DNA from: Neurospora crassa OR74A
Lineage: Eukaryota; Ascomycota; Sordariomycetes; Sordariales; Sordariaceae
Assembly: GCF_000182925.2 (NCBI RefSeq)
Contig: NC_026506.1
Location: forward strand, 3,782,001 to 3,846,000
DNA length: 64,000 nucleotides
Reading direction: 5' to 3'
This document shows positions 54,690 through 64,000 of this stretch, piece by piece. The stretch's first letter is position 1. The number at the start of each line of letters is the position of its first letter. The notes below the pieces were generated by a model, which was not told the DNA's origin, did not search any database, and saw only the letters and a program-made list of their open reading frames with translations. A program made the translations under genes and the position numbers.

Positions 54690-55235
54690 ATGTCTTCCCA
54701 ATCGCTCATTCCTCTCTCCCTCTCCATCTCCCAACCTTCGCCCTCTCTCTCTCCGCCCACCGTCCTCCTCACCCTCGCCAACACCTCCCCCGATGTCCCT
54801 GTCACCCTCCTCACCTGGTCATCCCCTCTCGACTCCCTCGCCCTGCAACTCGGCCTCATTCAAGTCTCATCCCCTTCCAACCCTTCCAACAAGATCGACA
54901 TTCCTCAGCTGATGATCAAGCGCGCCATGCCTCCTCCCGAGGATGCACTGGTCACCCTGGGTCCCGGAGAAAAGAAGAGTCGGGAGGTGGTGTTGAGGGA
55001 GCCGATTGTCGATGGAGATAAACTCTTGGAGTTGGCGGAGGAGGGGAAGGTGGGGGTTAGGGTTGTATGTGGAAAGGACAAGGAGGAGGAGCAGGACGGC
55101 GGGGTAGTGGTTTGGGTGGGGAAGAAGAGGGAGGAGGTTAGTCCTGAGGAGGTTGCAATGCTGGGAAGGGGAAAGGAAGCTAAGAGGTGGAAGGTTGAGA
55201 GTGAGGTTTTTGGGATGAAGGTTGATGGGGCGTGA
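54690..55235 (+). CDS. Conserved fungal hypothetical protein, propeptide-like fold
   Basis: 181 residues, single exon, starting MSSQSLIPLSLSISQ. The N-terminal half reads PTVLLTLANTS, VPVTLLTWSSPLDSLALQLG and KRAMPPPEDALVTLGPGEKK, a pattern I recall from conserved Ascomycete proteins without an assigned function. It resembles the N-terminal propeptide of M35 deuterolysins (a beta-rich module with an NTG-x-x-x-L-x-x-L-K-x-G core), but there is no signal peptide and no protease domain. A charged Lys/Glu-rich C-terminal region follows. Likely a cytosolic protein. The resemblance is inference. Confidence 0.78.
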   Translation: MSSQSLIPLSLSISQPSPSLSPPTVLLTLANTSPDVPVTLLTWSSPLDSLALQLGLIQVSSPSNPSNKIDIPQLMIKRAMPPPEDALVTLGPGEKKSREVVLREPIVDGDKLLELAEEGKVGVRVVCGKDKEEEQDGGVVVWVGKKREEVSPEEVAMLGRGKEAKRWKVESEVFGMKVDGA

Positions 55236-56125
55236 TGTGGTTTGTTTGGTGTTGCCTTTTTTTTAAAAAAAAAGAAAGAAGAAAAGGAAAAGATGACATG
55301 GAGGGGTGCGACCTAGTCTAGTCTAGGGTTGGGGTTTAGTGTGTCAGGAAGCAATCAGACCTGGGGATGCTGCGAAGATTGAGGGGGTGACACTATTCGA
55401 TGAGATTGGCAGAACAAGGCGTGGAAAGCAGCAAGCTCACTGTCTGCCGTTTCTTGCAACAGACAGAATTGACAGCGGGGAAGGGACTATCTCTTCGTCA
55501 TCCCAAGACACAAACGGACAACAAACAGTTCCCATGGATCCTGGGGTTCGCCCGGGTTAGGGTTTACCTTGTACTATACTACTCCCACGCCATACCAATG
55601 AGGCACACACAAATGTTGATGAACTACAATGAAAGAAACGTGTATACCCGAGACAGAACAGAATTGTCTCGAGTGTTCATCATCCACACGCCCTACCAGG
55701 CACGCTGTGGTGTACAACTAACCTAAGTACGTAAAACAATCGGTACACCCCATACTCCCCGCTCCATTACCCCTTTGATGGCCAATATAATGTCGTCATG
55801 ACTTTCTGTAAGTGGTACAGCCATCGTCACAGCCATCAAGACGTAAACACAACCGATCAGGAACATGCTATTTAGATCGGACGAAACACTCCGTAGGCCA
55901 ATTGCAGCTTCGCTTTTGAATTTCACTTCTTGTCAGCATCTCAACTTCCCCGCAAACAAAATATGTAGATCCATCGAGGTACTTGACTTCCTCCTTACTC
56001 CTCCTCCTCCTGGTCCATATCATCTGAAACAAATTCTCGTTTGTTTACTGTCTTTGCCAGTTCGTCACCACACAACAACGCGAGCAATTCACACATCTCT
56101 CCCTTTCCCTTCCTCATACTAAGAA
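55236..56125. other. Intergenic, no gene supported
   Basis: T-then-A run at 55258-55272, probably the 3' flank of the previous gene, then the promoter of the oxidoreductase gene with a CT-rich leader. Confidence 0.5.
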
Positions 56126-58266
56126 ATGGCTATTTTCGCATCAACTTGCCAAAGACAAACCACCCGTCTTTTGACCAGAAACGCCGTGTCTGGCCGCATT
56201 CCCGCATTCTCTGCGACTCATGACGTCACTGTAGCAACCCCATTCTCTTATAAGAAGTTGAGGGGAAGCACTTCTACCCGCACCATCACCACCACCCAAA
56301 CACAACCGCCAGCATCTGTCCCTCAGACTCGTACAACTGTCCCTCGTTACCTGGCACTTTCTCAAGTACAGGCTGTCACTCCCAGGTATGTCTTTTCTAC
56401 CTCTAGGTACCCACTCTAGGTAACAAACATGGGATGGTCTGTCTAACCCGGACTTCCCCCCAGACACACCTTCGCAACCATGACCCAAATCAACACGGAA
56501 CCCTACCGCTCAATGCAAACCTCGGGCTCCGCCGAGCCCGTCTGGACACACAAGCTGCCCTGGTCCCAGATCCCCGAATTCCCTTCCCTCGACAAAGACC
56601 TCGAAACCGACATCGCCATCATCGGCGCCGGTATCGCCGGCATTTCCACCGCCTACGAGCTCGTCAAGCGCGGCAAGCAAGTCACGCTCATCGAGGCCCG
56701 CAACGTGCTTTCAGGCGAAACCGGCCGCACCTCGGGCCACTTGACCAACGATTTGGACGATGGCTTTCTGGAGATTGCCAAGAAGCACGGAGAGGAGGGC
56801 GCCAAGCAGGCGGCTGCTAGTCATGCGTGGGCCAGAGATAGAATTGGGGAGATTGCCGAGGAGTTGAACATTGAGTGCGAGTATCGCCGGTTGCCGGCGT
56901 ACGACATTAGTCAGTTCCCTGTGGGCGAGAAGAAGCATGAGGATGAGTTGGAGGAGTTGAAGGAGGAGGCGGAGTATCAGAGGAAGATTGGGTTGGAGAC
57001 GAGGTTTGATGTGCGTCCCTTTTCCCCTTCTTCTCCCCCATGATGAAAGGCAAAGAAGCTAACACGAGCGTGGTCCGACAGCCTAACCTAACAGTCCGCG
57101 GCTGGACCTCCTCCATCGACCAACGCGGTGGTATGGTAGCCGACAACCAAGCCACCTTCCACCCTACCAAATACCTCGTCGGCGTCCTCAACTGGCTCAA
57201 GACCCAGCCCAACTTCCAATGCTACGCCCGCACCCGCGTCATGGACATCAAGGAAAAAGGCATCGAGCTCTTGGGCATCGGCCACAAGACAGTCGAGATC
57301 AGCACGGAAGGAGGCCACACCATCAAAGCCGAAAACGCCGTCGAAGCCACCTGCGTCCCCCTGCAGAAGCTTTCAGTCATCATCCAGCTCGAATTCTACC
57401 GCTCCTACTGCATCGCCGTGCGCGTGCCCAAGGGGTCCGTCGAGGACTGTCTGCTCTACGACAATGCAGAGGCGTACAAGTACGTGCGCCTAACCGCCTG
57501 CGACGAAAAAGACGATTACCTCGTTGTCGGCGGGTGCGACCACAAGGTCGGGCAAGAGGAGACGACCCCCCGCTTTGACGAGCTGGAGAAGTGGACAAGG
57601 GAACGGTTCCCGCAGGCAGGGAGCACCGACTATAAGTGGTCTGGCCAGATTTTCGAGCCGGTCGATTACATGGGTTATATCGGCAAGAACCAGGGGTGCG
57701 ACAAGATTTATATCGTTACGGGTGACTCGGGCGATGGGTTGACGCATGGTGTGTTGGCGGGCAGATTGTTGGCGGATGAGATTGACGGGGTCAGGAATCC
57801 GTGGGCGGAGCTGTACAGTCCCAAGCGCGTGGGGAGTATGCTAACGAGTCTGCCGAGTATGGTGAGCCATGATTTGCAGATTAACACGCAGTATAAGCGG
57901 GTGGTGCAGACGGATATTGAGGATATTGAAGATTTGCCGAGGGGATGTGGTGGTGTTTTGAACAAGGTATGTCTTTCCTCTTTTTTTTCGCGAGAATGAT
58001 GCTGACGAAGAGACAAACAACAACAGGGCACCAAGAAGCCACTTGCTGTTTACAAGGATGAGAATGGCAACGTCAAGCAGTTTAGCGCTTTCTGCCCCCA
58101 TCTCAAGGGTGTCGTGTGCTGGAACCACGTCGAGAAGAGCTTTGATTGCCCCGTGCATGGGTCGCGCTTCTCCAAGGAGGGAATTTGTGTCATGGGGCCG
58201 TCCAAGGCGGGTCTGGCGCCTGCTGATGAGGCGGGTGAGAAGGAGCAGGTTGCTGCTGCTGCTTAG
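56126..58266 (+). CDS. FAD-dependent oxidoreductase with C-terminal Rieske domain
   Basis: Four exons, 56126-56385, 56464-57010, 57082-57966 and 58027-58266, give 643 residues. Introns are 78, 71 and 60 bp; the second uses a CTAAC branch and an acceptor at 57081. The enzyme oxidises an amine or similar substrate through FAD; the Rieske 2Fe-2S domain presumably passes electrons on. Support: DIAIIGAGIAGISTAYEL (dinucleotide fold), TGRTSGHLTNDLDDG, VTGDSGDGLTHGVLAG (second FAD block), then FCPHLKGV and FDCPVHGSRF, the two Cys-His pairs of a Rieske cluster. The first exon looks like a mitochondrial presequence (Arg/Ser/Thr-rich, no acids at first); a second ATG at 56479 would give a cytosolic form. 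The exact substrate is unknown. Confidence 0.92.
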
Positions 58267-58654
58267 TTGTCTTTGTATGTGTCTATGATGGGTAATTGGA
58301 AAGGGGCATGATATGATAACGTCGTTTGGAGTTGATATGGGTTATCAGGGATTTCTATTGAGGTATCAACGATGGGTTGTTAGTGTAGGTATGGGTATGT
58401 TCATGAAGCTTTTGGGATGAGGATTGATGATTATAATGGTCATCCGACTGATTCAGCTACAAGCTCTCGTGTCTCAAGCTGACTGGTCCATACAAGAATT
58501 GCTTTCATTATTGTCGGTACTGCATGCATCAAACAGATAGTGAACGCTTCAGTGATATCCAAATCTACAACCAAGAAAGAAACGCTCCACCCCACATCCA
58601 AACACCATCCCTTCATGCTCTTCTCATCCACATCATCACCACTTCCCTCCCCTC
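58267..58654. other. 3' flanks of two convergent genes
   Basis: No gene seen between the oxidoreductase and the RTA1-like gene. Confidence 0.55.
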
Positions 58655-59776
58655 CTACACAGAAACAACCTTTTCATTCCCCGAACTCGTCTCCCCCATT
58701 TCCTGCCCCTGCTGTCCAACACCATTACCCCTCGCCCTCAAGCCAGGATTCACCTTTTCGGAATGACTCATCCACGGAAACCACACGCCCGGCGCAAACG
58801 CCGTAAACAGCACACAGGCAATCAACACCATGAAACTCTCCAGCACCACAAAACTCGGCTCATCCTGCATGATCTCGTTCCCCCACCCGCCCGCCATCTC
58901 GGCAATCCGATAAATGCACCTGACCAAAAGCGTCGCGTACCCGCCCGCCATGGCCCAGAGAAACATTTTCGTTTTCTTATCTTGCCATGTCTGTTTTTCC
59001 ATTGTCATTGTCTGTTCCTGTACGCCGCGAAAGAACTTTTTGGCTCGAACCAGAAAGATGGAGGACAGGATCCCGAATGCACCTAGCACGACGACTTGGA
59101 GGACGATACCGGCGATGATGACGCGGTTGCCGTGTTGGAGGAGCTGATAATTGTCTTTGCCGGCCGAGGCGGCGATGCCGCCGCCTATGGCTTGGATTAC
59201 GAGGCAAGAGACGTCGGCGGGGACGAAAAACAGGGGATAGAAGCGCGGGCGGAAGGGACTGAGAGAGGGGGACAAGGAGGCGACGATGTGTTTGAGAGTC
59301 AAATAAAGGCCGATGCAGATGAGGGTGGGGCCGAGGATGATGGAGACGATTTGGGTCTTGAATGCGGAGCCGTTCCACGGGTTGAGGGAGAGGAGGGCGC
59401 GGGATGCGTAGCCTTTTTGTTTGGATCTGTTAGTATTGGGGGGGCACTGATAAATGGGGGGAGGAGAAGGAAGAGGGGAAAGGGAAAGGGAAAGGGAAAG
59501 GGAAAGAAAAGACGAACCAGCACACTCCAAAATACACCCCGCTGTGATGGCGATAGAGTATCCCCACGTTCGCTTCCAGATACCGATAACAAGCGTGATA
59601 ATCGCACACAGACCAAAGCCGATGGCCAAAAAGATGTTGACGCCTTGGTTGGGGTAGTAACCGAGGGTGGTGTATTCGACACGACAGATGGGCGTCACTT
59701 CGGTGCAGGTGTCGTACCCCGGATGGAATTGGGGTGTGGAGGCCGGTAGGCCGGCCGAGGCTGTTGTTGTAGACAT
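58655..59776 (-). CDS. RTA1-like family membrane protein
   Basis: Two exons, 59776-59518 and 59412-58655, give 338 residues. The 105-bp intron (59517-59413) has a GTTCGT donor and a CTAAC branch and contains a (CCCTTT)n repeat. The RTA1/RSB1 family are seven-helix membrane proteins linked to lipid-base export and drug resistance. Support: GYYPNQGVNIFLAIGFGLC (helix 1), WGYSIAITAGCILE-x-x-GYASR (helix 2 and the family Glu), FKTQIVSIILGPTL, FVPADVSCLVIQAIGGGIAA (family signature with Asp and GG), and RCIYRIAEMAGGWGN with EMAGG, typical of the family, before the last helices. The charged C-terminus is cytosolic. High confidence in the family, low in substrate. Confidence 0.92.
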   Translation of the reverse strand: MSTTTASAGLPASTPQFHPGYDTCTEVTPICRVEYTTLGYYPNQGVNIFLAIGFGLCAIITLVIGIWKRTWGYSIAITAGCILECAGSSFLSLSLSLSLSPLPSPPPIYQCPPNTNRSKQKGYASRALLSLNPWNGSAFKTQIVSIILGPTLICIGLYLTLKHIVASLSPSLSPFRPRFYPLFFVPADVSCLVIQAIGGGIAASAGKDNYQLLQHGNRVIIAGIVLQVVVLGAFGILSSIFLVRAKKFFRGVQEQTMTMEKQTWQDKKTKMFLWAMAGGYATLLVRCIYRIAEMAGGWGNEIMQDEPSFVVLESFMVLIACVLFTAFAPGVWFPWMSHSEKVNPGLRARGNGVGQQGQEMGETSSGNEKVVSV

Positions 59777-61327
59777 TGTGTCGGTTGTTCGATTTCAATA
59801 TCAATTGTAGTTGTGAGGTCGGTGGTGATCCGGAGGTGTAATCGGGGCCCCGGAACGGAGAGGTGGAGACGAGAAAAGCAATCGGCGCCGGCCCGGATGG
59901 GGTGGAGACCAAATGTGGTGTCGGGACTGGCGACCTCGACCTGGATATCGGGTTGTACGAAATGATATGCAAGATCAAATGCGATTCGGTTGATCCTGAA
60001 TGAGTGTTTTCGTCGGTGGTGATACAACCAACCCCCTAAAAAATGGAAATTGAAAAAAAAGCCACAGAGAGAAATCCCGAGAAGAGTAGGAGGGAGTCGG
60101 GAGGGAGAGAAGGAAGGGAACGGGCTTCGGTTTTAATCTTCCACTTCTCCTCCTCCTCCCAAAAACTCAAAAAAAAAAAAAACCAATCGCAAAGTTCCAA
60201 CAAAGCTACCTGGACCCAGCAAACGAACGAAGGAAGGGCGGCAACGGGCCAAAAGTTATCCGTGATCCCGTAGGTCCGTCGGCGTCAGACACAGCCGCCT
60301 CTACATACATATGTATGTATGTACACTACTGCGTCCGATGTACACTACCTACCTCTATACAGTGCATGTAAATACGACATCAAGATCCTCCCTGATCCCC
60401 ATTTCCATCGCTCACCGAGTGCTGTGATTTGTCAACACCCAGACTTGCAATACTTTGTCTTCTGCTTACTATACGCAGTAGTGTAAAAAGCGTCAAGCAT
60501 CTCAATTTCTCTCGGTCGTCCCTTGCTGCACCAGCACAGGAGGAGTCGACGGAGATGCGGCGGTACCTGACTCTTTCAGGGAAGGGCCCCCGTCTTTACG
60601 ACCGACGCTTGCTCTGGTGGGGGATGCGTCGGATAGAAATGATGCCGATTGGCTACCTGTAGCTTGCCTCCGAATAGATACACGCCACTGGGAGGGCGTG
60701 AGCATCGATGATCCCCACATTCACAGGAAGTCCGCATTTTGAGTTGGTGGTTTGTCATTTCCACCTCCATTGCCCAACACTCCTTCATTACGACGAGAGA
60801 GCCGAAGACCGATGAGGGTTCGTACTCGTTTTGTGAGGAAAAAGAGAAGCCTGTTGGTCTCACATTGTTGACAACCTGATTGCCGGAAGGTGATCCAGTC
60901 GTGTCTTGCCGTGGCTGTCTCTGATAATGGTCTTCTAGAAGGTTTCACAGGAGTTAGTACATAGCACAGTGGCAGCTTATTTTCAGCCCTACGCTAATTG
61001 CCGAGCACTGATAACGAAAAAGAAAGATAGATGGTCGGGCCTGTTTGCCGCCTGGGCGTACTGACTTGCGACAGAGTGAGCTCAGCTTCCCTTGCTTTGT
61101 CATCAGCAGCTTTTCTTGTCGGCGGAACCATCGCTGAGTGAGAACTTTGGACTGTCTAGCTAGCACCAAGGTGACTGTTACCTATGCGACTGGACCTCAT
61201 CTGATGGCAAATTCACACATGTTAGCTTGGCGAGACCGAGAGGCAACGGAGACGACATACCTACACGGCAAGTTGGTGACCCACCCTCTCATACCTTAAC
61301 CTACCATTACCTACCTACCTACCCAAA
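59777..61327. other. Divergent promoter region of the RTA1-like and zinc-cluster genes
   Basis: Contains TACATACATATGTATGTA (60304-60321), a perfect palindrome, A-runs near 60050 and 60170, and CCTACCTACCTACCC at 61310-61324 directly before the transcription factor start. Frames here are unsupported. Confidence 0.55.
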
Positions 61328-63163
61328 ATGACGGACTCGCCGTCTGGGATTGGTCCGATCCGGCGGGCGCACCGAAAGAGTCGGACGGGTTGTACGGCGT
61401 GTAAGGCCCGCAAGATCAAGGTATCATCAATCCAGTCCGCCGCCCCCCTTTTGGCACGACATGACATGATGACACCGTATATTGACCTTTCTCAGTGCGA
61501 CGAACACCACCCGTCATGCATCAATTGCATTTCCCACGGGCTGCAATGTCCCTTTCTGTCCATGAAAGCGAACCTGCCGCCTAGAACTAGACCCAGGCCA
61601 CAGTCGTCGCAAACACCAAGTCCCATCACCCAGTCCCAGCTTCAGTTCCAATCACCATCGCCACTTTCACCGGCACACCACCCACATGTCGAACCTCCAC
61701 CACCACCACCATCATCAACATCATCATCGTCATCACCACACAGCATTCTCACCAACCCTATTTACTACCCCAACCCAGCAGGCATCAACAACCCAATAAT
61801 CGAAAACAACGACGACAATGATGATGACCCCCTTCCAACCCTTCACCTCCTTCTCCTCCACAACTTCACCTCCTCAACCTACCTGACCCTCACCACCGAC
61901 CCCACCGTCGCCAACTTCTGGCGCACCTCCGTCGTCGATCTCGCCTTCTCCCTCTCCTCCTCATCCCCCTCTTCCTCCTACCTCCTTCGCGTCCTGCTCT
62001 CCGTCTCGGCCCTCCACCTAGCCTTCCAACAATCATGTCCCCAAAAGCGAGATTTCTACACCGCCCAGGGCATCCTGCTCCACCAGAAAGCGACCAGAGA
62101 AGCCATGAGAAGGATGCTACCCGTCATAGAACGGGAAGAGGACGAACTGGGCTTGTACCTCTTTGCGAATCTGACTATCTATGTCGCGCTTGCAAGCCCG
62201 AGGGGCAGGAGGGGTGATGGGAGGGTCTATGTTTTGGATCAACATGAGCAGAGAAGGCATGCGGAGAGTAATGGGTTGAGTGGTAGCGATAGAAGGGGGG
62301 GTCTTGAGGGTGCAGGGATGGGGATGGGGATAGGCACGGGAGGCGGTGGTCTGAACTTTCCCGATTGGGCCTTCCTCGTCAACGGGCCCAAGTCGCTCAG
62401 CAACTTCATTATGAACAATGAAGCGCATCGAGAGTTTTTGAAGCCGTTTTTGGCGTATGGAGGGAGGAGGTGGAAAGAGGCGAGGGGCGAGTCATCGGCT
62501 GATTCTTCTTGCAACGCCTCACCGTCCAATGCTGGAACACCGAACCCACCTGAATCTGGCGCTGGAACGCCAACAACCGAACAAAAGAGAATAACTTCAA
62601 TTAGGAGCGGGATACCCAAGCCTCCCGGACCGCTGGCCCATCTTCGCGAGCTCATCAGCAAAGACACCACCAATCCTCACCTTCACACTTATCTTTTCGC
62701 CATTGACGAACTCGAACTGTCACTCACGCACCTGACTTGTTCTTCTCCTACCTCCCCAGTCACAGCCACATCCACAGCCACAGCCACATCCTCACCCAGC
62801 ACGATAACCACAACGACGACCCCAACCCTCACCACATGCGCCGCTGAAGACCTCCACAATTCCAACCCCAATACCCAAGCAGGTGGCGACGTCCTAGACG
62901 CCATGCTCTGGCTCTGGGCCGTCTCCGACTCGCTCGTCCCGCTACTCAAGATCCATCCCACCCAAGAAGCCGTGGCCATCTTTGCCCATTTCGGTATCCT
63001 GCTCAAACACCATGAGCGACAGTGGTGGTTGCAGGGGTGGGGAGATCATTTGATCATGAGAGCCAAAGATATTTTGGATGAGGAACATCGGGGTTGGATT
63101 CGCTGGCCTTTGGAGGTTTTGGAAGGGGGAGAATCAGCATCTATCATCCATCATGAGAGGTGA
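61328..63163 (+). CDS. Zn2Cys6 transcription factor, Upc2-like
   Basis: Exons 61328-61420 and 61496-63163 give 586 residues. A DNA-binding nuclear regulator. The zinc cluster is GCTACKARKIKCDEHHP-x-x followed by CINCISHGLQC, giving the spacing C-x2-C-x6-C-x6-C-x2-C-x6-C. The 75-bp intron (GTATCA donor, CAG acceptor) falls inside the cluster and is itself open in frame, so a reader that ignores splicing gets 611 residues with 25 extra ones between the second and third cysteines. Next comes a Pro/Ser/Gln-rich linker, then a helical region (LLHNFTSSTYLTL, LRVLLSVSALHLAF) as in the fungal_trans_2 or Upc2 type. Sterol regulation is a guess by similarity of the cluster. Confidence 0.88.
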   Translation: MTDSPSGIGPIRRAHRKSRTGCTACKARKIKVSSIQSAAPLLARHDMMTPYIDLSQCDEHHPSCINCISHGLQCPFLSMKANLPPRTRPRPQSSQTPSPITQSQLQFQSPSPLSPAHHPHVEPPPPPPSSTSSSSSPHSILTNPIYYPNPAGINNPIIENNDDNDDDPLPTLHLLLLHNFTSSTYLTLTTDPTVANFWRTSVVDLAFSLSSSSPSSSYLLRVLLSVSALHLAFQQSCPQKRDFYTAQGILLHQKATREAMRRMLPVIEREEDELGLYLFANLTIYVALASPRGRRGDGRVYVLDQHEQRRHAESNGLSGSDRRGGLEGAGMGMGIGTGGGGLNFPDWAFLVNGPKSLSNFIMNNEAHREFLKPFLAYGGRRWKEARGESSADSSCNASPSNAGTPNPPESGAGTPTTEQKRITSIRSGIPKPPGPLAHLRELISKDTTNPHLHTYLFAIDELELSLTHLTCSSPTSPVTATSTATATSSPSTITTTTTPTLTTCAAEDLHNSNPNTQAGGDVLDAMLWLWAVSDSLVPLLKIHPTQEAVAIFAHFGILLKHHERQWWLQGWGDHLIMRAKDILDEEHRGWIRWPLEVLEGGESASIIHHER

Positions 63164-64000
63164 TGCGAAGGCGAAAGAGACGGGTTGTAGAAATGGGTGA
63201 AAGAGTGACCTAGTTACAAGGGGGATACATGGAAAGAGGGGGTGTCAAAGGGAAAGAGGGGAAAGGGAGGGAAAGGGGGGGGGGGGGGGGGGGGGGGGAA
63301 GGAGAGTTCAGATGTTTATGTGGTTAGGTGTAGTGGTTGTGAGTAGCGTTTGACGCAGTTTAATTTGATGGAGAGATGGGTTTACGGGATAATTGAGCGA
63401 AGGCAGACCGGAAGTTCATGCGTGGAATTAATGAGACTGGTGTGTTACTGTAATTGCTGAAGGCAGTGGAAGAAAGAGAAGCACAGAAGTGACACTGAGA
63501 AGTGAATTTGGATGGTGGGAAATGTCTGACTGGTGACTTGGTTAGAAAAGGTTTAATTAGTAGGCCAGGCCTACATGACACCTTCTTACATCGCGGAAGA
63601 CTTGGCTGAAGAACTTATCCTTTGGCAAAATACTAATGGATATTTTGGACGGCCACGAGTTCCTTCCGTCACAGTCGGGATATGAAGACGATAGAAGGGA
63701 GCACCTGCCTCTGCTTCCACTTGGCTTCTTCAATTTTTCATGCAATCATCTGAATGTCGAAAACACTTCTTTTTATTGCTTGCCTGACTGACCCCGAATT
63801 GGGTCATACTGTATTGGTCTTTCAAGGTATCACTTGAATAATCTTTCTGATCTCATCGACTGAACGAAAACGCAACGCAACGCAACGCAAGGCAACTAGA
63901 TCCTCTTACCATCCACTGTCTCTCTTGACGCGCCAAATTTTGATGATGTTGACATTCTCCAGTTAGTCCATCATCATCTGTAAAGAAATGCGGCCATGAT
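63164..64000. other. Intergenic with poly(G) tract
   Basis: Contains a G run of about 22 at 63277-63298 and a short CGCAA repeat near 63870-63890. No gene seen before the window ends. Confidence 0.5.

Noticed and set aside
1-64000. 5S rRNA, tRNA and CRISPR arrays
   Set aside because: None recognised by eye; a covariance-model scan would be needed to exclude small RNAs.

Overview
The window looks like a filamentous ascomycete chromosome, most likely Neurospora or a close Sordariomycete relative. This rests on short introns (about 50-110 bp) with CTRAC branch points, long intergenic spaces, an 11.9-kb AT-rich block that looks mutated by repeat-induced point mutation (RIP: C-to-T and G-to-A changes everywhere, in-frame stops), and recognisable fungal proteins. 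The species call is inference.

Layout. (1) 1-11990 is RIP-degenerated transposon DNA with no intact gene. A 9,160-bp chromoviral Ty3/gypsy element (1691-10850) has two 340-bp LTRs and a 5-bp target-site duplication, AAAGG. It sits inside the transposase gene of an older hAT DNA transposon, whose halves lie at about 160-1690 and 10856-11560 on the minus strand. (2) 12.8-23.9 kb is an array of divergent minus-strand paralogues sharing one roughly 150-residue domain, which I believe is the Pfam domain DUF7587 (from memory, unverified). It holds five gene models with six domain copies and a different C-terminal tail on each gene. A further intact copy (43.9-45.1 kb) and a broken one (42.8 kb) lie elsewhere. 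The conserved H-x-x-S, F-[IVL]-S-[TA]-F, A-x-x-W and E-[YFW]-[LI] blocks resemble the ADP-ribosyltransferase/PARP fold. This is the best candidate for an undescribed system in the window. (3) 25-63 kb is mostly ordinary gene space: a PTR2/POT peptide transporter, protein-L-isoaspartate methyltransferase, a Bsd2/Ndfip-type Rsp5 adaptor, a UQCC2/Cbp6-like complex III assembly factor, a mitochondrial tricarboxylate carrier, an M35 deuterolysin, a conserved hypothetical protein resembling the deuterolysin propeptide, a FAD oxidoreductase with a Rieske domain, an RTA1-like membrane protein and a Zn2Cys6 transcription factor. Mixed in are several very small Ser/Gly/Thr-rich disordered proteins (25.2, 26.7, 46.2, 47.0, 47.9 and 48.8 kb).

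Exon-intron models were assembled by eye from splice signals and frame continuity. The housekeeping genes close in frame and match their families in length. The array genes are less certain at their 3' ends, where an extra small exon is often possible. No tRNA, 5S rRNA, CRISPR or prokaryotic signal was found.
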